Source of the DNA: Alteromonas antoniana
GTDB lineage: Bacteria; Pseudomonadota; Gammaproteobacteria; Enterobacterales; Alteromonadaceae
DNA length: 64,000 nucleotides
Assembly: GCF_019249295.1 (NCBI RefSeq)
Contig: NZ_JAESDH010000001.1
Location: 186,001 to 250,000, forward strand
Direction: 5' to 3'
Shown: piece after piece, positions 9,235 to 17,609 of the stretch
Numbering within the stretch: position 1 is the stretch's first letter
How the letters are laid out: every line of letters starts with the position of its first letter
Translations under genes and position numbers: made by a program
Notes under the pieces: model-generated
Database searches by the model: none
Told to the model about the DNA's origin: nothing
What the model saw: the letters and a program-made list of their open reading frames with translations, nothing else

Positions 9235-9781
9235 CTAAAGTTCCGGTTTTATATCAGGAATTATCGCCAACAAATCTGTTACACCAACGTCTACGCCAAA
9301 TTGAGATAATAAGGTTGTAACCTGCCCACGATGATGAGTTTGATGATTGAAGAAATGCAGCATGATATAGCCCAGGCATTTATGGTATGCCGTTCCGGTG
9401 GTATTTATATAAGCCAAAGGGCTCTCCAAGGCCTCATCCGAAAGCTCTGCGACAAAATCTTTAATAACGTTATCTAAAAGAACCCTTTCTATTTTTAGCG
9501 TTTCTATATCTTGGTACAAAATCGTGTTCAGCTTTTTCGGGAAACGGTTTTGTTGCTATATCCTTTAGAGAAGGAAACCGGTTAGGGTGCACAGCGATGC
9601 GCTTAAGCCAGATAATATCCGCCACTAAAATATGATTAAGCGTTCCCAAAATAGAGCCGAAAAACGCCCCCGTATCTTTTTTAAGATCATTGTGGCTCAA
9701 TTGGCATGCAGCTTCATAAATAGAGTTATTCATCCATTTATTGTAATCGGCCATCAGTAGGAAATTCGCTTTCATAGTCAT
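9235..9781 (-). pseudogene. DinB-family protein, frameshifted
   Basis: Two overlapping minus-strand frames make one DinB-like protein. The first (9781 to 9470, MTMKANFLLMADYNKWMN) carries the first metal His in TLNHILVADIIW. The second (ending 9235) carries HFFNHQTHHRGQ, the second half of the DinB His triad. They meet at a run of five T at 9533-9537 (five A on the coding strand). Dropping one base gives the continuous reading PFPEKLNTILYQDIETL and a protein of about 180 aa, normal for a four-helix DinB/YfiT metal-binding fold. Either a real frameshift or a homopolymer base-call error. DinB-fold proteins include thiol transferases; the function here is unknown. Confidence 0.8.
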
Positions 9782-10292
9782 TCCAATTTCTCAGAGATTT
9801 CGCCTGAACTTTTCACCATATCTATTATTGAATAGTAGTTTGTGAGCACCTGGCGTAAATCTCCGACTCCACCGCGTTTTAAGGGATGAACTGCCGCCGG
9901 AGGCTGACTACTGAGCAAGCGCTTAGCAAACCTGATTTCAGGGCATATGGGGAATCAAGTTTATAACACCAGCATAATGCATATTGTGCAAAATAACGCA
10001 TACATATACTTAGTTAACACCTGCACTCATCATTTATAAAATGACAATTGCGATAAGTTTAACTTATTCCCTATCTCACAGAGATATCGTTTAAGTTTCG
10101 CACGCCGCGCTTTGTGAACAACATCAGCTTGATTAGCTTTAGAGACAGGTTTATGCACATTTAATTTCTCTGTAACTTTCATTCTCTTTTTTACCGTTGG
10201 TGGAAAACAACGCTATTGTTTCGTCAACCGCTTTACTTCTCCAACGATAAAACTTAACTTGTAATATAACTTAATCTTATAATTGAAAGAGT
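9782..10292. other. AT-rich gap upstream of the LysR gene
   Basis: A 511-bp space between the divergent DinB pseudogene and the LysR regulator. No open frame looks like a gene, and no clear hairpin or repeat is visible. The stretch 9960-10290 is very AT-rich and presumably holds the LysR promoter; no -35/-10 pair stands out. Confidence 0.4.
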
Positions 10293-11261
10293 ATGGACAA
10301 GCGACTGCGTTGGCTTAACAATTTACTTTGTTTCGAGGTGGCTGGACGGCATCAGAGCTACAGCAGAGCCGCAGCAGAACTGTTTATTTCACAGGCGGCT
10401 GTCAGCCAGCAAATGCGGCAATTGGAGAGCAATCTTGGGGTGACGTTGTTTACCCGTGAAGCACGCAGAATGGTCCTCACGGAGCCTGGAAAAACGTTGT
10501 TTTCCGCTTGCCAGAGAGGGTTTGTTGAAGTCATTAATGGGCTGAATCAAATTCAGGAAGCGCCCCTGGAGGGCGACTTAACAGTGAGTTCCACACAAGC
10601 CTTTTGTGCATTGTGGCTCGTTCCTAACTTACATTCTTTTGCCAGTATTCATCCTGACATAAATATAAATGTATTAAGCTCAAATCGAATTGTTGATTTC
10701 AATGATGGTCATGTAGACCTTGCGATTCGTTTTAGTACGTCAACAAGTCAGCTACAACATCCTTCTTTAGTGATTGAGCGCATTGCGGAAAATTCTGTAT
10801 TTCCCGTCTGTTCACCTTCTTTTATGGAGAAATACTCTCTGAATACACCGGAAGATTTTATTGGTGCGCGACTATTTGGACTCACTTACGAAGATAAAGT
10901 GAACTGGGAAAGCTGGTTTGAAAATGCTGACGTTGATTTAACAGCGATAACTCTTAAGAAGACAGCGTATACATCCAGTGATCTTGCTTTAAGCGCGGCA
11001 TTAGCGGGCCAGGGAGTCATGCTGGCCTCAGATATAATGGTTGGGCGTTATGTACAATCTGGTGAACTGACTGTACCTATTGATCTCCCCCATCCACTTC
11101 GCTGGAAGTCGCACTTGGTTTACTCAAAGTTTTCTCCGAAAGGGAACCGCATAAAGCTATTTTGCGACTGGATAAAAGCCGAAATGCCATTTAAAACGCC
11201 GGTTACCTCTTTGGATGAATGGAAAGCAAGACTGCGGGATACTGAGGCCTTCTTGAAATAA
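10293..11261 (+). CDS. LysR family regulator (GcvA-like)
   Basis: A 322-aa LysR-type regulator. Its helix-turn-helix lies at residues about 8-66 (FEVAGRHQSYSRAAAELFIS, then QQMRQLESNLGVTLFTR) and a periplasmic-binding-like effector domain follows from about 95. The pattern LRWLNNLLCFEVAGRHQSYS resembles the GcvA/AmpR branch. It is convergent with the DUF2855 gene and divergent from the broken DinB gene, so there is no neighbour to name its target. Confidence 0.88.
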   Translation: MDKRLRWLNNLLCFEVAGRHQSYSRAAAELFISQAAVSQQMRQLESNLGVTLFTREARRMVLTEPGKTLFSACQRGFVEVINGLNQIQEAPLEGDLTVSSTQAFCALWLVPNLHSFASIHPDININVLSSNRIVDFNDGHVDLAIRFSTSTSQLQHPSLVIERIAENSVFPVCSPSFMEKYSLNTPEDFIGARLFGLTYEDKVNWESWFENADVDLTAITLKKTAYTSSDLALSAALAGQGVMLASDIMVGRYVQSGELTVPIDLPHPLRWKSHLVYSKFSPKGNRIKLFCDWIKAEMPFKTPVTSLDEWKARLRDTEAFLK

Positions 11262-11505
11262 GGTTCATTCTAACCCTGACTGCGATGGCTGCTTCGTGAT
11301 TTGGGACCACAGCTCGCATGACTTGAATAATTCATTATCTCAGAGCACTACCTGTACGTGGACGCCAGAGAACTTAGAATGTCTGAATGCGGCATGCACC
11401 GACACCGATTAAACAATCACTAAGTGTACTTCCGGATTGGACAACCACTCCACACGCATAGGCACTTTAGGGTGACCGTCTTATTTTGTTTGCACTCGCC
11501 GTCTA

Positions 11506-12618
11506 TTAAAACATATCGAAACGAATGACTCTGCCCAGATGGGGCTGATCGCCAGTCATATAAAGCGTGCGAGTTACCCTCGCCGCATCACCAAATCCAT
11601 AACCAGGGCTAAGTTTCATCCAACCGGTTTGGGGATCGACAAGAGCAGCCAAAAACTCGGCCTGAGTTGCTTCGTAACGTCGATTTAATTCATCCATACC
11701 CCAGTCCTGAATACGTTTACGAATTTGATCCGGAGCGAAGTAAGGCACAGGTTCAGGATTATATTTATGCTCGTTCGACAGGTATTCTGTATTGGTCGCT
11801 GAGCCTGCGTAACAGTCATATTTAAGTTGCTCTCCAAGGTGCTGATGAATATGTAAACGAAGACTGTTACTGCCCGAGAAATCCACGTAAACATAAGGCT
11901 CGTCCGTAGAAAGCGTGTTGAGTTCCTCGTATGTCACGGTGGAGTCGTACAGACCTGTGCTTTCGACAAAAGCCTGATTGCGCGCTGAAGTAATACCCAC
12001 AAAGTGTGGGTGATCGTCAAGCTGGCGTCCGCAGTAAACTGTTCCGTAGGCCGTTTTGCTGGACGCGCTGGAAAACACTATTTTTTTGGCGCCGAAGTAA
12101 TTATTATCCTGTAAGAAGTCGGCCAGCATATATGACGTATAGAACAGCGGGCGCATTAACATCTCAGCGTCTTCTAAATCAGGAGTCAGGGTGGGTGTCT
12201 GAGGCACACGTACATAGGTGTTATAGGTAAACGGTAATTCCCTCCTGTGTTCAGAAACCTCTTTAAAGCCCTGGGTATTCACCCGTCCGGCTTTGACCTT
12301 TAAGAATTTCGCAATAGGGTAATAGCCGTAAAACCGATCGCCCACGGCAATGCCTTCAGCATTCGTACTATAAACAGTGGCATAACCCCATACCGGCATT
12401 TGCCCCCAGCCCTCTAGTTGCGTAGGAAAAAAGTCCCAATAGCGCATTGATTCGCCAAAGGCGGCATAGGTAATGTTGTTGGTGGTAAGCGCGAAGGTAT
12501 CTATGGTTAACAGAGCCTCTCCAGGCTCTAGCGCCAGACTCTGCTCTGCGTGGTCAACACGAGTATTTCCAACGTTACTTTTACTGGAAAGAAGACGTGT
12601 ATTGGTAATTGTCGACAT
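11506..12618 (-). CDS. DUF2855 family protein
   Basis: A 370-aa protein resembling the DUF2855 family, which looks like a diverged medium-chain dehydrogenase/reductase. The N-terminal half (ALEPGEALLTIDTFALTTNN, MPVWGYATVY, GDRFYGYYPIAKFL) follows the GroES-like fold. The middle (KKIVFSSASSKTAYGTVYCG) corresponds to a Rossmann-like nucleotide site that lacks a clear GxGxxG. No zinc ligands are evident. Reaction unknown. It stands alone on the minus strand, convergent with a LysR gene. Confidence 0.75.
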   Translation of the reverse strand: MSTITNTRLLSSKSNVGNTRVDHAEQSLALEPGEALLTIDTFALTTNNITYAAFGESMRYWDFFPTQLEGWGQMPVWGYATVYSTNAEGIAVGDRFYGYYPIAKFLKVKAGRVNTQGFKEVSEHRRELPFTYNTYVRVPQTPTLTPDLEDAEMLMRPLFYTSYMLADFLQDNNYFGAKKIVFSSASSKTAYGTVYCGRQLDDHPHFVGITSARNQAFVESTGLYDSTVTYEELNTLSTDEPYVYVDFSGSNSLRLHIHQHLGEQLKYDCYAGSATNTEYLSNEHKYNPEPVPYFAPDQIRKRIQDWGMDELNRRYEATQAEFLAALVDPQTGWMKLSPGYGFGDAARVTRTLYMTGDQPHLGRVIRFDMF

Positions 12619-13741
12619 AATCTACTCTCAAAATATCAGAAAAAACATGCAGTAAGGTTAATAGTGCTGGTATGCGAAGTGATTCGAAATTAACACGCCT
12701 GGGTAAATCTTCACCAATAGGTACTAATGATGACGCGCGATAATTTTGAGATAGCCTGCTTTTGGAGGGGCAGGTTAATGAACGGCTGTACAGAGTTCGA
12801 ATATTCTTTTTGCGTGTATTAAGGGGCATTGCTTTATCGGTTAATGCCGGGTATTTGGTGGATTATCGATATCACCAGGTCTTCATCACCGTGTTACTTG
12901 AATGCAGGGTCGTCACCTATTCTATTTAATAAAAAAATAGCCTTGTGGGAACGCTGGAGGGGCGATGGATGCCTGTTGAATAAGACAGGAACGTGGGTTT
13001 CAATACTCAAGGAAAGTCCATTCTATGGAAAGGAGCTGCAATACTCTTAAATTCTCTGCTAAACACCAACTGATGAAAGTTAAACATCACTAAATCAGAT
13101 AAGGACATCTTGAAGCATCAACGATTGTCCGCGAGCACGCCATTATTTAATCGCTTTCCTTCTGAATGTGGAATCAAAGAAAACTCATCGGTACTGCTAA
13201 AAATACCCGATAGGTTGGGTCTAAAATCTTGAATGTGGAAATCGATCAGTAAGGTTCTGCCTAGGGTCTGTTGACCTTTGCTGTACATTTTTGCAGCGAA
13301 TTGTTAGTGATTTACGCAAGGCAGCGTTCACGCCGTGTAGCCACTCTACATAAGTGGACGATAACACAGCATAAATCACTAACAAACGCTGCCCGCTGGG
13401 TTCAGCTAAACGCGTTTTGCTCTTTGTTCCGCCTCATTTTCCTAGATGACTAAGCTACAATTGGCGCGCCGCGATCAAAACGCGTTTACCCCGAACATAA
13501 TTCGTACAGCAAAGATCAACAGACCCTAGCTTTTAAGTAAAGGCAGACGGGGGGTGAACGAAACCCGAACAGAACCTACAGAAATGCCAGCTCTGGGGAA
13601 GATGTGAACAAGTTTATTCCGAGAGAGCGTATCTAACTGAAAAATATAAATTTAATAAAATTTAAACGTTTTTAATTACAGTTTACTTCCCGTTTTCGTC
13701 ACAGTCATGACGCGTTTTATCAGACTTTAAGGACATAGGTT
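12619..13741. other. 1.1-kb non-coding region with a MITE
   Basis: Apart from the MITE at 13261-13529, I recognise nothing coding here. Short frames (for example 12829-13050 on the plus strand) have no family features or ribosome-binding sites. An 11-bp direct repeat, TGAATGTGGAA, occurs at 13163 and 13230. The last 200 bp are the leader of the amylase gene. The region looks like degraded accessory DNA. Confidence 0.5.
13261..13529. mobile_element. MITE with IS5-type ends and CTAG target site
   Basis: Bases 13261-13286 and 13504-13529 form a terminal inverted repeat matching at 25 of 26 positions, starting CTAGGGTCTGTTGA. CTAG at both ends fits the 4-bp YTAR duplication of the IS5 group, which makes the element 13265-13525 (261 bp). 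Inside are further inverted repeats: 13293-13317 against 13368-13392, a CCACT/AGTGG hairpin near 13341, and AAACGCGTTTTG near 13405 against its complement near 13477. No transposase is encoded. It is a non-autonomous element that would need an IS5-family enzyme from elsewhere. Confidence 0.85.
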
Positions 13742-15409
13742 GTGAACATTATTTATCAACATTTTAAACTGAGCACTTTGCTTTTAGTAGCGCTGCTCGT
13801 AGGGAGCGGCAAATCATTTGCCGCCGCTGATATCCACTGGAAGAGTGCAACGGTTTATTTTATTCTTTTAGACCGCTTTAAGAACGGCGACAATTCCAAT
13901 GATTACGCCTATGGTCGGCCTGAAACGCCAGCAAAACTAAGAGGCTTTGTAGGCGGCGATATTAGAGGGGTCATACAGCAACTAAAAAGCGGCTACTTTT
14001 CTAATCTTGGTGTGGACACTCTTTGGTTAACGCCTGTCTTTGAGCAAATCCACGGCGTGGATACAAGTTCGGGGGCCACCTATGCCTACCACGGTTATTG
14101 GCCAAAAGATTTTACCCAAATAGACGCGAACTTCGGCACTAAAGACGACTTCAAAGAGTTGGTGACACTTGCCCACAGCGAAGGTATCCGGATCCTCTTT
14201 GATGTCATCATTAACCATACCGGACCGCAAACTGCTATAGATGAAGCTTGGCCTGCTTCGTGGGTTAGGACGCGGCCCTTATGTAACTGGAGCAGCTACA
14301 TACAAAATACTGGATGTGCTCTTGCCACGTCACTCACCGATATGCGGACAGACAGTTCACTGGAAGTTACACTGCCCGACTGGCTGAAAGAAAAATGGCG
14401 TGAAGAAGGCCGACTAGACCAAGAGTTAGCTGAACTTGATAACTATTTTGCTCGCACCCAGCACCCTAGGTTACCAAAATATTACCTTATTAAATGGTTA
14501 TCTGATTGGGTCAGGGAATTTGGACTAGATGGTTTTCGTGTTGATACTGCCAAGCATGTTGAACCTGAAGTGTGGACAGAGCTAAAAGTAGAAGCTGATT
14601 TGGCTTTGAAAGAATGGCGCTCAAAAAATCCAAACCGGATAACACCTGATATTCCATTCTATATGGTGGGTGAAGTTATGCATTGGGGCCTCAAAGGTTT
14701 CAAAAATGCAATTGAAGGAACTGGCGAATATGATTTTGGCGACAAGAAAGTAAATTATTTCGACTTTAGCTTTGACGGCCTCATAAATATGGGATTCCCA
14801 GAACACCTTAAGCTGTCTGCCGCACAGCTATTCTCAGATTATAGCCACGCCATGAACAGCGCACCGATGCAATCTTTTGCCACGCTGAATTACATCAGCT
14901 CACATGATGATCCCGAATCATTTGACCGTGAGCGCAAATTTCCATACCAAACTGCATTCAAATTGATGATGGCACCAGGCGCAGCGCAAATTTATTACGG
15001 CGACGAGCTTGCCCGCCCATTGTTGGCTCCCGATGCCGTGGGCGACGCAAGTTTACGTGTGCCAATGAACTGGGCAGACCTTGCCTTACCGGCCACACAG
15101 CAACTACTTCTGCACTGGCAAAAACTCGGGCAGTTTCGTAATCAATACCGGGCGATCGGTGCCGGCCAGCATACCGTGATTTGTGATGCCCCTTACACCT
15201 TTGCAAGAGAGTTAAAGGGCCATCCGTCCGTAATAATTGCAGCATCGCTACCGAACGGTAAAAAGAATATTCCTGTAGGCGATTATTTTGCAGACGGAAG
15301 CTTACTGAGAGATCACTATTCAGGCCAGTCTGTTCAGGTCATTGATGGATCAGTGACCCTGGATAATATGTTCAGCTATGCGTTGCTAGCCGAAAGCACA
15401 ACTCACTAA
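13742..15409 (+). CDS. Secreted alpha-amylase (GH13)
   Basis: A 555-aa glycoside hydrolase family 13 enzyme hydrolysing alpha-1,4-glucans. A signal peptide of about 27 residues ends at SGKSFA, so it is exported. The four GH13 signature regions are present: DVIINH, GFRVDTAKH with the nucleophile Asp, MVGEVMHWG with the acid/base Glu, and YISSHDDPESF with the transition-state Asp. A C-terminal beta domain completes the usual length; no starch-binding module is visible. The start is GTG at 13742. A ToxR/CadC-like regulator follows 63 bp downstream on the same strand. The DNA appears AT-richer than the housekeeping neighbours, and a MITE lies just upstream, so acquisition is plausible. Confidence 0.92.
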   Translation: MNIIYQHFKLSTLLLVALLVGSGKSFAAADIHWKSATVYFILLDRFKNGDNSNDYAYGRPETPAKLRGFVGGDIRGVIQQLKSGYFSNLGVDTLWLTPVFEQIHGVDTSSGATYAYHGYWPKDFTQIDANFGTKDDFKELVTLAHSEGIRILFDVIINHTGPQTAIDEAWPASWVRTRPLCNWSSYIQNTGCALATSLTDMRTDSSLEVTLPDWLKEKWREEGRLDQELAELDNYFARTQHPRLPKYYLIKWLSDWVREFGLDGFRVDTAKHVEPEVWTELKVEADLALKEWRSKNPNRITPDIPFYMVGEVMHWGLKGFKNAIEGTGEYDFGDKKVNYFDFSFDGLINMGFPEHLKLSAAQLFSDYSHAMNSAPMQSFATLNYISSHDDPESFDRERKFPYQTAFKLMMAPGAAQIYYGDELARPLLAPDAVGDASLRVPMNWADLALPATQQLLLHWQKLGQFRNQYRAIGAGQHTVICDAPYTFARELKGHPSVIIAASLPNGKKNIPVGDYFADGSLLRDHYSGQSVQVIDGSVTLDNMFSYALLAESTTH

Positions 15410-15472
15410 CGGTCTTTCTTCGGCTGCTGTATAGTCATCGATGTACCCTGATACAAGTTACGATAATTGGGC

Positions 15473-16801
15473 ATGATGATTTATCGAATAAACGACTGGA
15501 CGTTGGACTGTCATCTCCGATCGTTAACCAACGGAGATAAAGAGCGGCATATAAGGCCTCGGACGCTAGCCTTGCTGCTCTACTTTATTGAGCACAGAAA
15601 TGAGCTAATTGCCTCAGAACGCTTATTGGAACATGTTTGGGATGACGTAGGCGTTAGTGATGGTGTGGTTGTCCAGTCTATTCGTGAAATCCGTCAGTTG
15701 TTGGATAATCCCAATGTTATCGTAAACTTTCCTCGCAAAGGCTATCAATTTACTGGCAATGTGGTCAGCGTTGAGAGCACTCGAAAAAAGTATTCTGACA
15801 TCATTAGACAGCGCCCTTTTGGGTTCTTAACTTTATTCATTGTGATGTTAGTTGGATTGTATTTGGCAAAGGACATAAATACTAATACGGCAATTACAAT
15901 TAATAGTCATAGTCGGGCATTTGCGCCATACGAAGCCGCATTGAGCAACGACATGACATCGATGAAACTGCTTCCTAAAAATATCGAAACTTTGAAGCTT
16001 GATATATATGGCGATACGGCAGAATTTGCAGCAATTTACTCAGCAAAATTCAATTCACGCGAAATCCAGGGAATTGTTTTTACAGCTTATCCTAAATCTA
16101 TACCCAGTCAGATTGCCGAAGAGATAGTAAAGCAGTCGAGAGCCCCTAATCCAGCTAACGTTTCTATGACATGGAACCAAGAATTTATAGATGCCTTCCT
16201 GATTTACGAACGTGACTGGAAGGCTGCTTTGGGCACCCTCGAAAATCTACTCCCGCGTTTCCCTGATAGCCTTCGGCTAAAGTATTTTCTGGTGAAACTC
16301 TATATCTGGAATGAGAGCCATTTTAAAGCACAAGAGATTCTAGACAGCATTGCACCTGAGACAACCAATACCTCTTGGCAGATGAGGTTTGGCTACTTGC
16401 GGGCCAAGTCACTTTTTGTACGGGGAAAATTTGAAGACGCATTGGCTGTTTTAAGCCAAGCAGAAGAGCTTTCAATATCTGAACAAAATTGGGACCAGCT
16501 GGCGTTATTAAGTGATTTACAAGGCGACATTAATTATCAAGCTGCAAATAATGTCGAAGCGTTGAGGGCATTTCAGAGAGCAGAAAAAATGTACCTAAAT
16601 CGCGGTAACCAAACGGGCCTGGCTGCAGTCAGACTCAAGATGTCAGTTTTGTATATCGCCACCCAGCAATTAACCCTCGCTAAACGGGCTTTTTCGGAAG
16701 CCGAAAGGTCAATAGCGCAATATCAAATAAAATTTCTGTATCCTATGCAGACTGAAATATGGGAAGCAAACAGAGCCTACTTAACAGAGGTAAGCAACTA
16801 A
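15473..16801 (+). CDS. ToxR/CadC-like membrane regulator with TPR-like C-terminus
   Basis: A 442-aa protein. An N-terminal winged-helix DNA-binding domain (RPRTLALLLYFIEHRNELIA, VVQSIREIRQLL, FPRKGYQFTG) covers residues about 1-98. A single membrane helix lies at about 112-132 (FGFLTLFIVMLVGLYLA). The outer part ends in helical TPR-like repeats (about 225-440). This one-component layout matches CadC/ToxR regulators that sense periplasmic signals. I start at ATG 15473; an in-frame TTG two codons earlier adds nothing. It lies just behind the alpha-amylase, so control of that gene is a reasonable guess. AT-rich like the amylase. Confidence 0.82.
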   Translation: MMIYRINDWTLDCHLRSLTNGDKERHIRPRTLALLLYFIEHRNELIASERLLEHVWDDVGVSDGVVVQSIREIRQLLDNPNVIVNFPRKGYQFTGNVVSVESTRKKYSDIIRQRPFGFLTLFIVMLVGLYLAKDINTNTAITINSHSRAFAPYEAALSNDMTSMKLLPKNIETLKLDIYGDTAEFAAIYSAKFNSREIQGIVFTAYPKSIPSQIAEEIVKQSRAPNPANVSMTWNQEFIDAFLIYERDWKAALGTLENLLPRFPDSLRLKYFLVKLYIWNESHFKAQEILDSIAPETTNTSWQMRFGYLRAKSLFVRGKFEDALAVLSQAEELSISEQNWDQLALLSDLQGDINYQAANNVEALRAFQRAEKMYLNRGNQTGLAAVRLKMSVLYIATQQLTLAKRAFSEAERSIAQYQIKFLYPMQTEIWEANRAYLTEVSN

Positions 16802-16875
16802 TTAACCGATGCTCAAAATTTATATCATGGGTTCTACCCCGTTGTCACGGACGGTGTTTTTCATACCGCAGGATC

Positions 16876-16899
16876 AAAAAAGCCCCGCTAATGCGAGGC
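16876..16899 (-). terminator. Intrinsic terminator (distal copy)
   Basis: On the minus strand GCCTCGC, loop ATTA, GCGGGGC, then six T. It is nearly identical to the terminator at 17058-17081 behind tRNA-Phe and closes the hairpin-rich segment between them. Confidence 0.75.
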
Positions 16900-17057
16900 G
16901 TGTAGTTGACTCTGGGCGTAACAACCCGTCCCTGGTGAGCAGCACCAGCCGCGACGTCCTGTCGCGTCGTTAAGGCGACTGCGTTGTGCCACCGGCACAA
17001 CGGTTCGCCTTCACCCCAGCGGCGGGAACCCGCCTCTGGTTAATACATCACAAAAAC
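16900..17057 (-). ncRNA. Candidate structured RNA downstream of tRNA-Phe
   Basis: About 160 nt made almost wholly of hairpins: 17016-17039 (CCAG and GGCGGG stem with AA loop), 16972-17011 (7-bp plus 9-bp stem, ACC loop), 16950-16966 (CGCGAC stem) and 16932-16948 (CTGGTG stem). A strong terminator follows at 16876-16899. All lie behind tRNA-Phe on the same strand. There is no open frame with a ribosome-binding site. It matches no RNA family I can name; 6S, tmRNA, RNase P, SRP and CsrB were considered and do not fit. No promoter of its own is visible, so it may be expressed by read-through of the tRNA terminator. It could instead be a palindromic repeat insertion. Confidence 0.4.
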
Positions 17058-17081
17058 AAAAAAGCCCCGCGATTGCGAGGC
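17058..17081 (-). terminator. Intrinsic terminator of tRNA-Phe
   Basis: On the minus strand GCCTCGC, loop AATC, GCGGGGC, then six T, starting nine bases beyond the tRNA 3' end. The stem contains one G-U pair, exactly as in the copy at 16876-16899. Confidence 0.8.
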
Positions 17082-17090
17082 TTCTAAGAA

Positions 17091-17166
17091 TGGTGCCCAG
17101 AGGCGGGATCGAACCACCGACACGCGGATTTTCAATCCGCTGCTCTACCGACTGAGCTATCTGGGC
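17091..17166 (-). tRNA. pheT-type tRNA: tRNA-Phe (anticodon GAA)
   Basis: Minus-strand 76-nt tRNA with encoded CCA. The acceptor is GCCCAGA/TCTGGGC. The anticodon arm GCGGA, loop TTGAAAA, TCCGC gives GAA. The T-loop is TTCGATC, and the D-arm AGCTCAGTCGGTAGAGC is canonical. It has its own promoter and terminator. It stands at the junction between the accessory stretch (lower coordinates, facing its 3' end) and the housekeeping genes yggX-mutY. Confidence 0.97.
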
Positions 17167-17216
17167 TAAAACTGTTTGGCGCTTAAGGCTTGCTGCCTCT
17201 TGCGTCGTGGGTGCGT

Positions 17217-17245
17217 ATTAAACGGATTTCCCGCTCCCAAGTCAA
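17217..17245 (-). promoter_or_regulatory. Promoter of tRNA-Phe
   Basis: On the minus strand TTGACT (17245-17240) and TTTAAT (17222-17217) are separated by 17 bp, followed by a C-rich stretch. It lies about 50 bp upstream of the mature tRNA 5' end. Confidence 0.7.
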
Positions 17246-17304
17246 CCGTTTTTACAGGAATTTTTTCCAAGTGCGCGTTGTTTGTTCAATTTCGCGTATT
17301 TTGG

Positions 17305-17577
17305 TCAGCTTTTAGGCGGAACATAGCCTTCAATGTCCGGCTCTTCCCCTTTGAACAGGTATCCTTCCATCTGCTGTTCCAGAAACTGACGGGCATTTGG
17401 CTCCATCATATTCAGCTTATGTTCGTTAATCAGCATCGTTTGCTTCTTTTGCCATTCGCCCCAGGCTTCTTTGGAAATATTGTCAAAGATCTTCTTTCCC
17501 AGTTCACCCGGGTATAACTGGAAATCCAGTCCTTCAGCCTCTTTCTGCAGACGCTGACAAAATACGGTTCTGCTCAT
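17305..17577 (-). CDS. yggX: YggX family Fe(II)-trafficking / oxidative damage protection protein
   Basis: A 90-aa protein beginning [20 protein letters not shown], the hallmark YggX N-terminus with its conserved Cys7. It ends at the usual length. YggX helps protect iron-sulfur proteins from oxidative damage. I start at ATG 17577, with AGGTGG upstream; a GTG four codons earlier is possible but would place extra residues before the conserved start. It lies 32 bp behind mutY, an iron-sulfur enzyme; the mutY-yggX pair is conserved in many gammaproteobacteria. Confidence 0.93.
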   Translation of the reverse strand: MSRTVFCQRLQKEAEGLDFQLYPGELGKKIFDNISKEAWGEWQKKQTMLINEHKLNMMEPNARQFLEQQMEGYLFKGEEPDIEGYVPPKS

Positions 17578-17609
17578 CTTATTTACCACCTTGTTGGTTT
17601 GGCGCTAGT

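Noticed and set aside
12829..13050. 73-codon plus-strand frame in the 12.6-13.7 kb gap
   Set aside because: No recognisable domain, no ribosome-binding site, and it lies in degraded-looking DNA.
13271..13453. 60-codon frame inside the MITE
   Set aside because: The DNA is a foldable non-autonomous element; the frame runs through its inverted repeats.
16876..17057. 6S RNA, tmRNA, RNase P or CsrB-type RNA
   Set aside because: Length and fold do not match: several separate hairpins instead of one long rod, no tag frame, and only one AGGA loop.
16900..17090. Decayed second tRNA-Phe gene between the two terminators
   Set aside because: Apart from the 11-bp inverse match, no tRNA arms, anticodon loop or CCA can be traced there.
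17305..17589. Upstream GTG start for yggX
   Set aside because: It would put MVNK before the conserved MSRTVFC; the ATG at 17577 matches the family.
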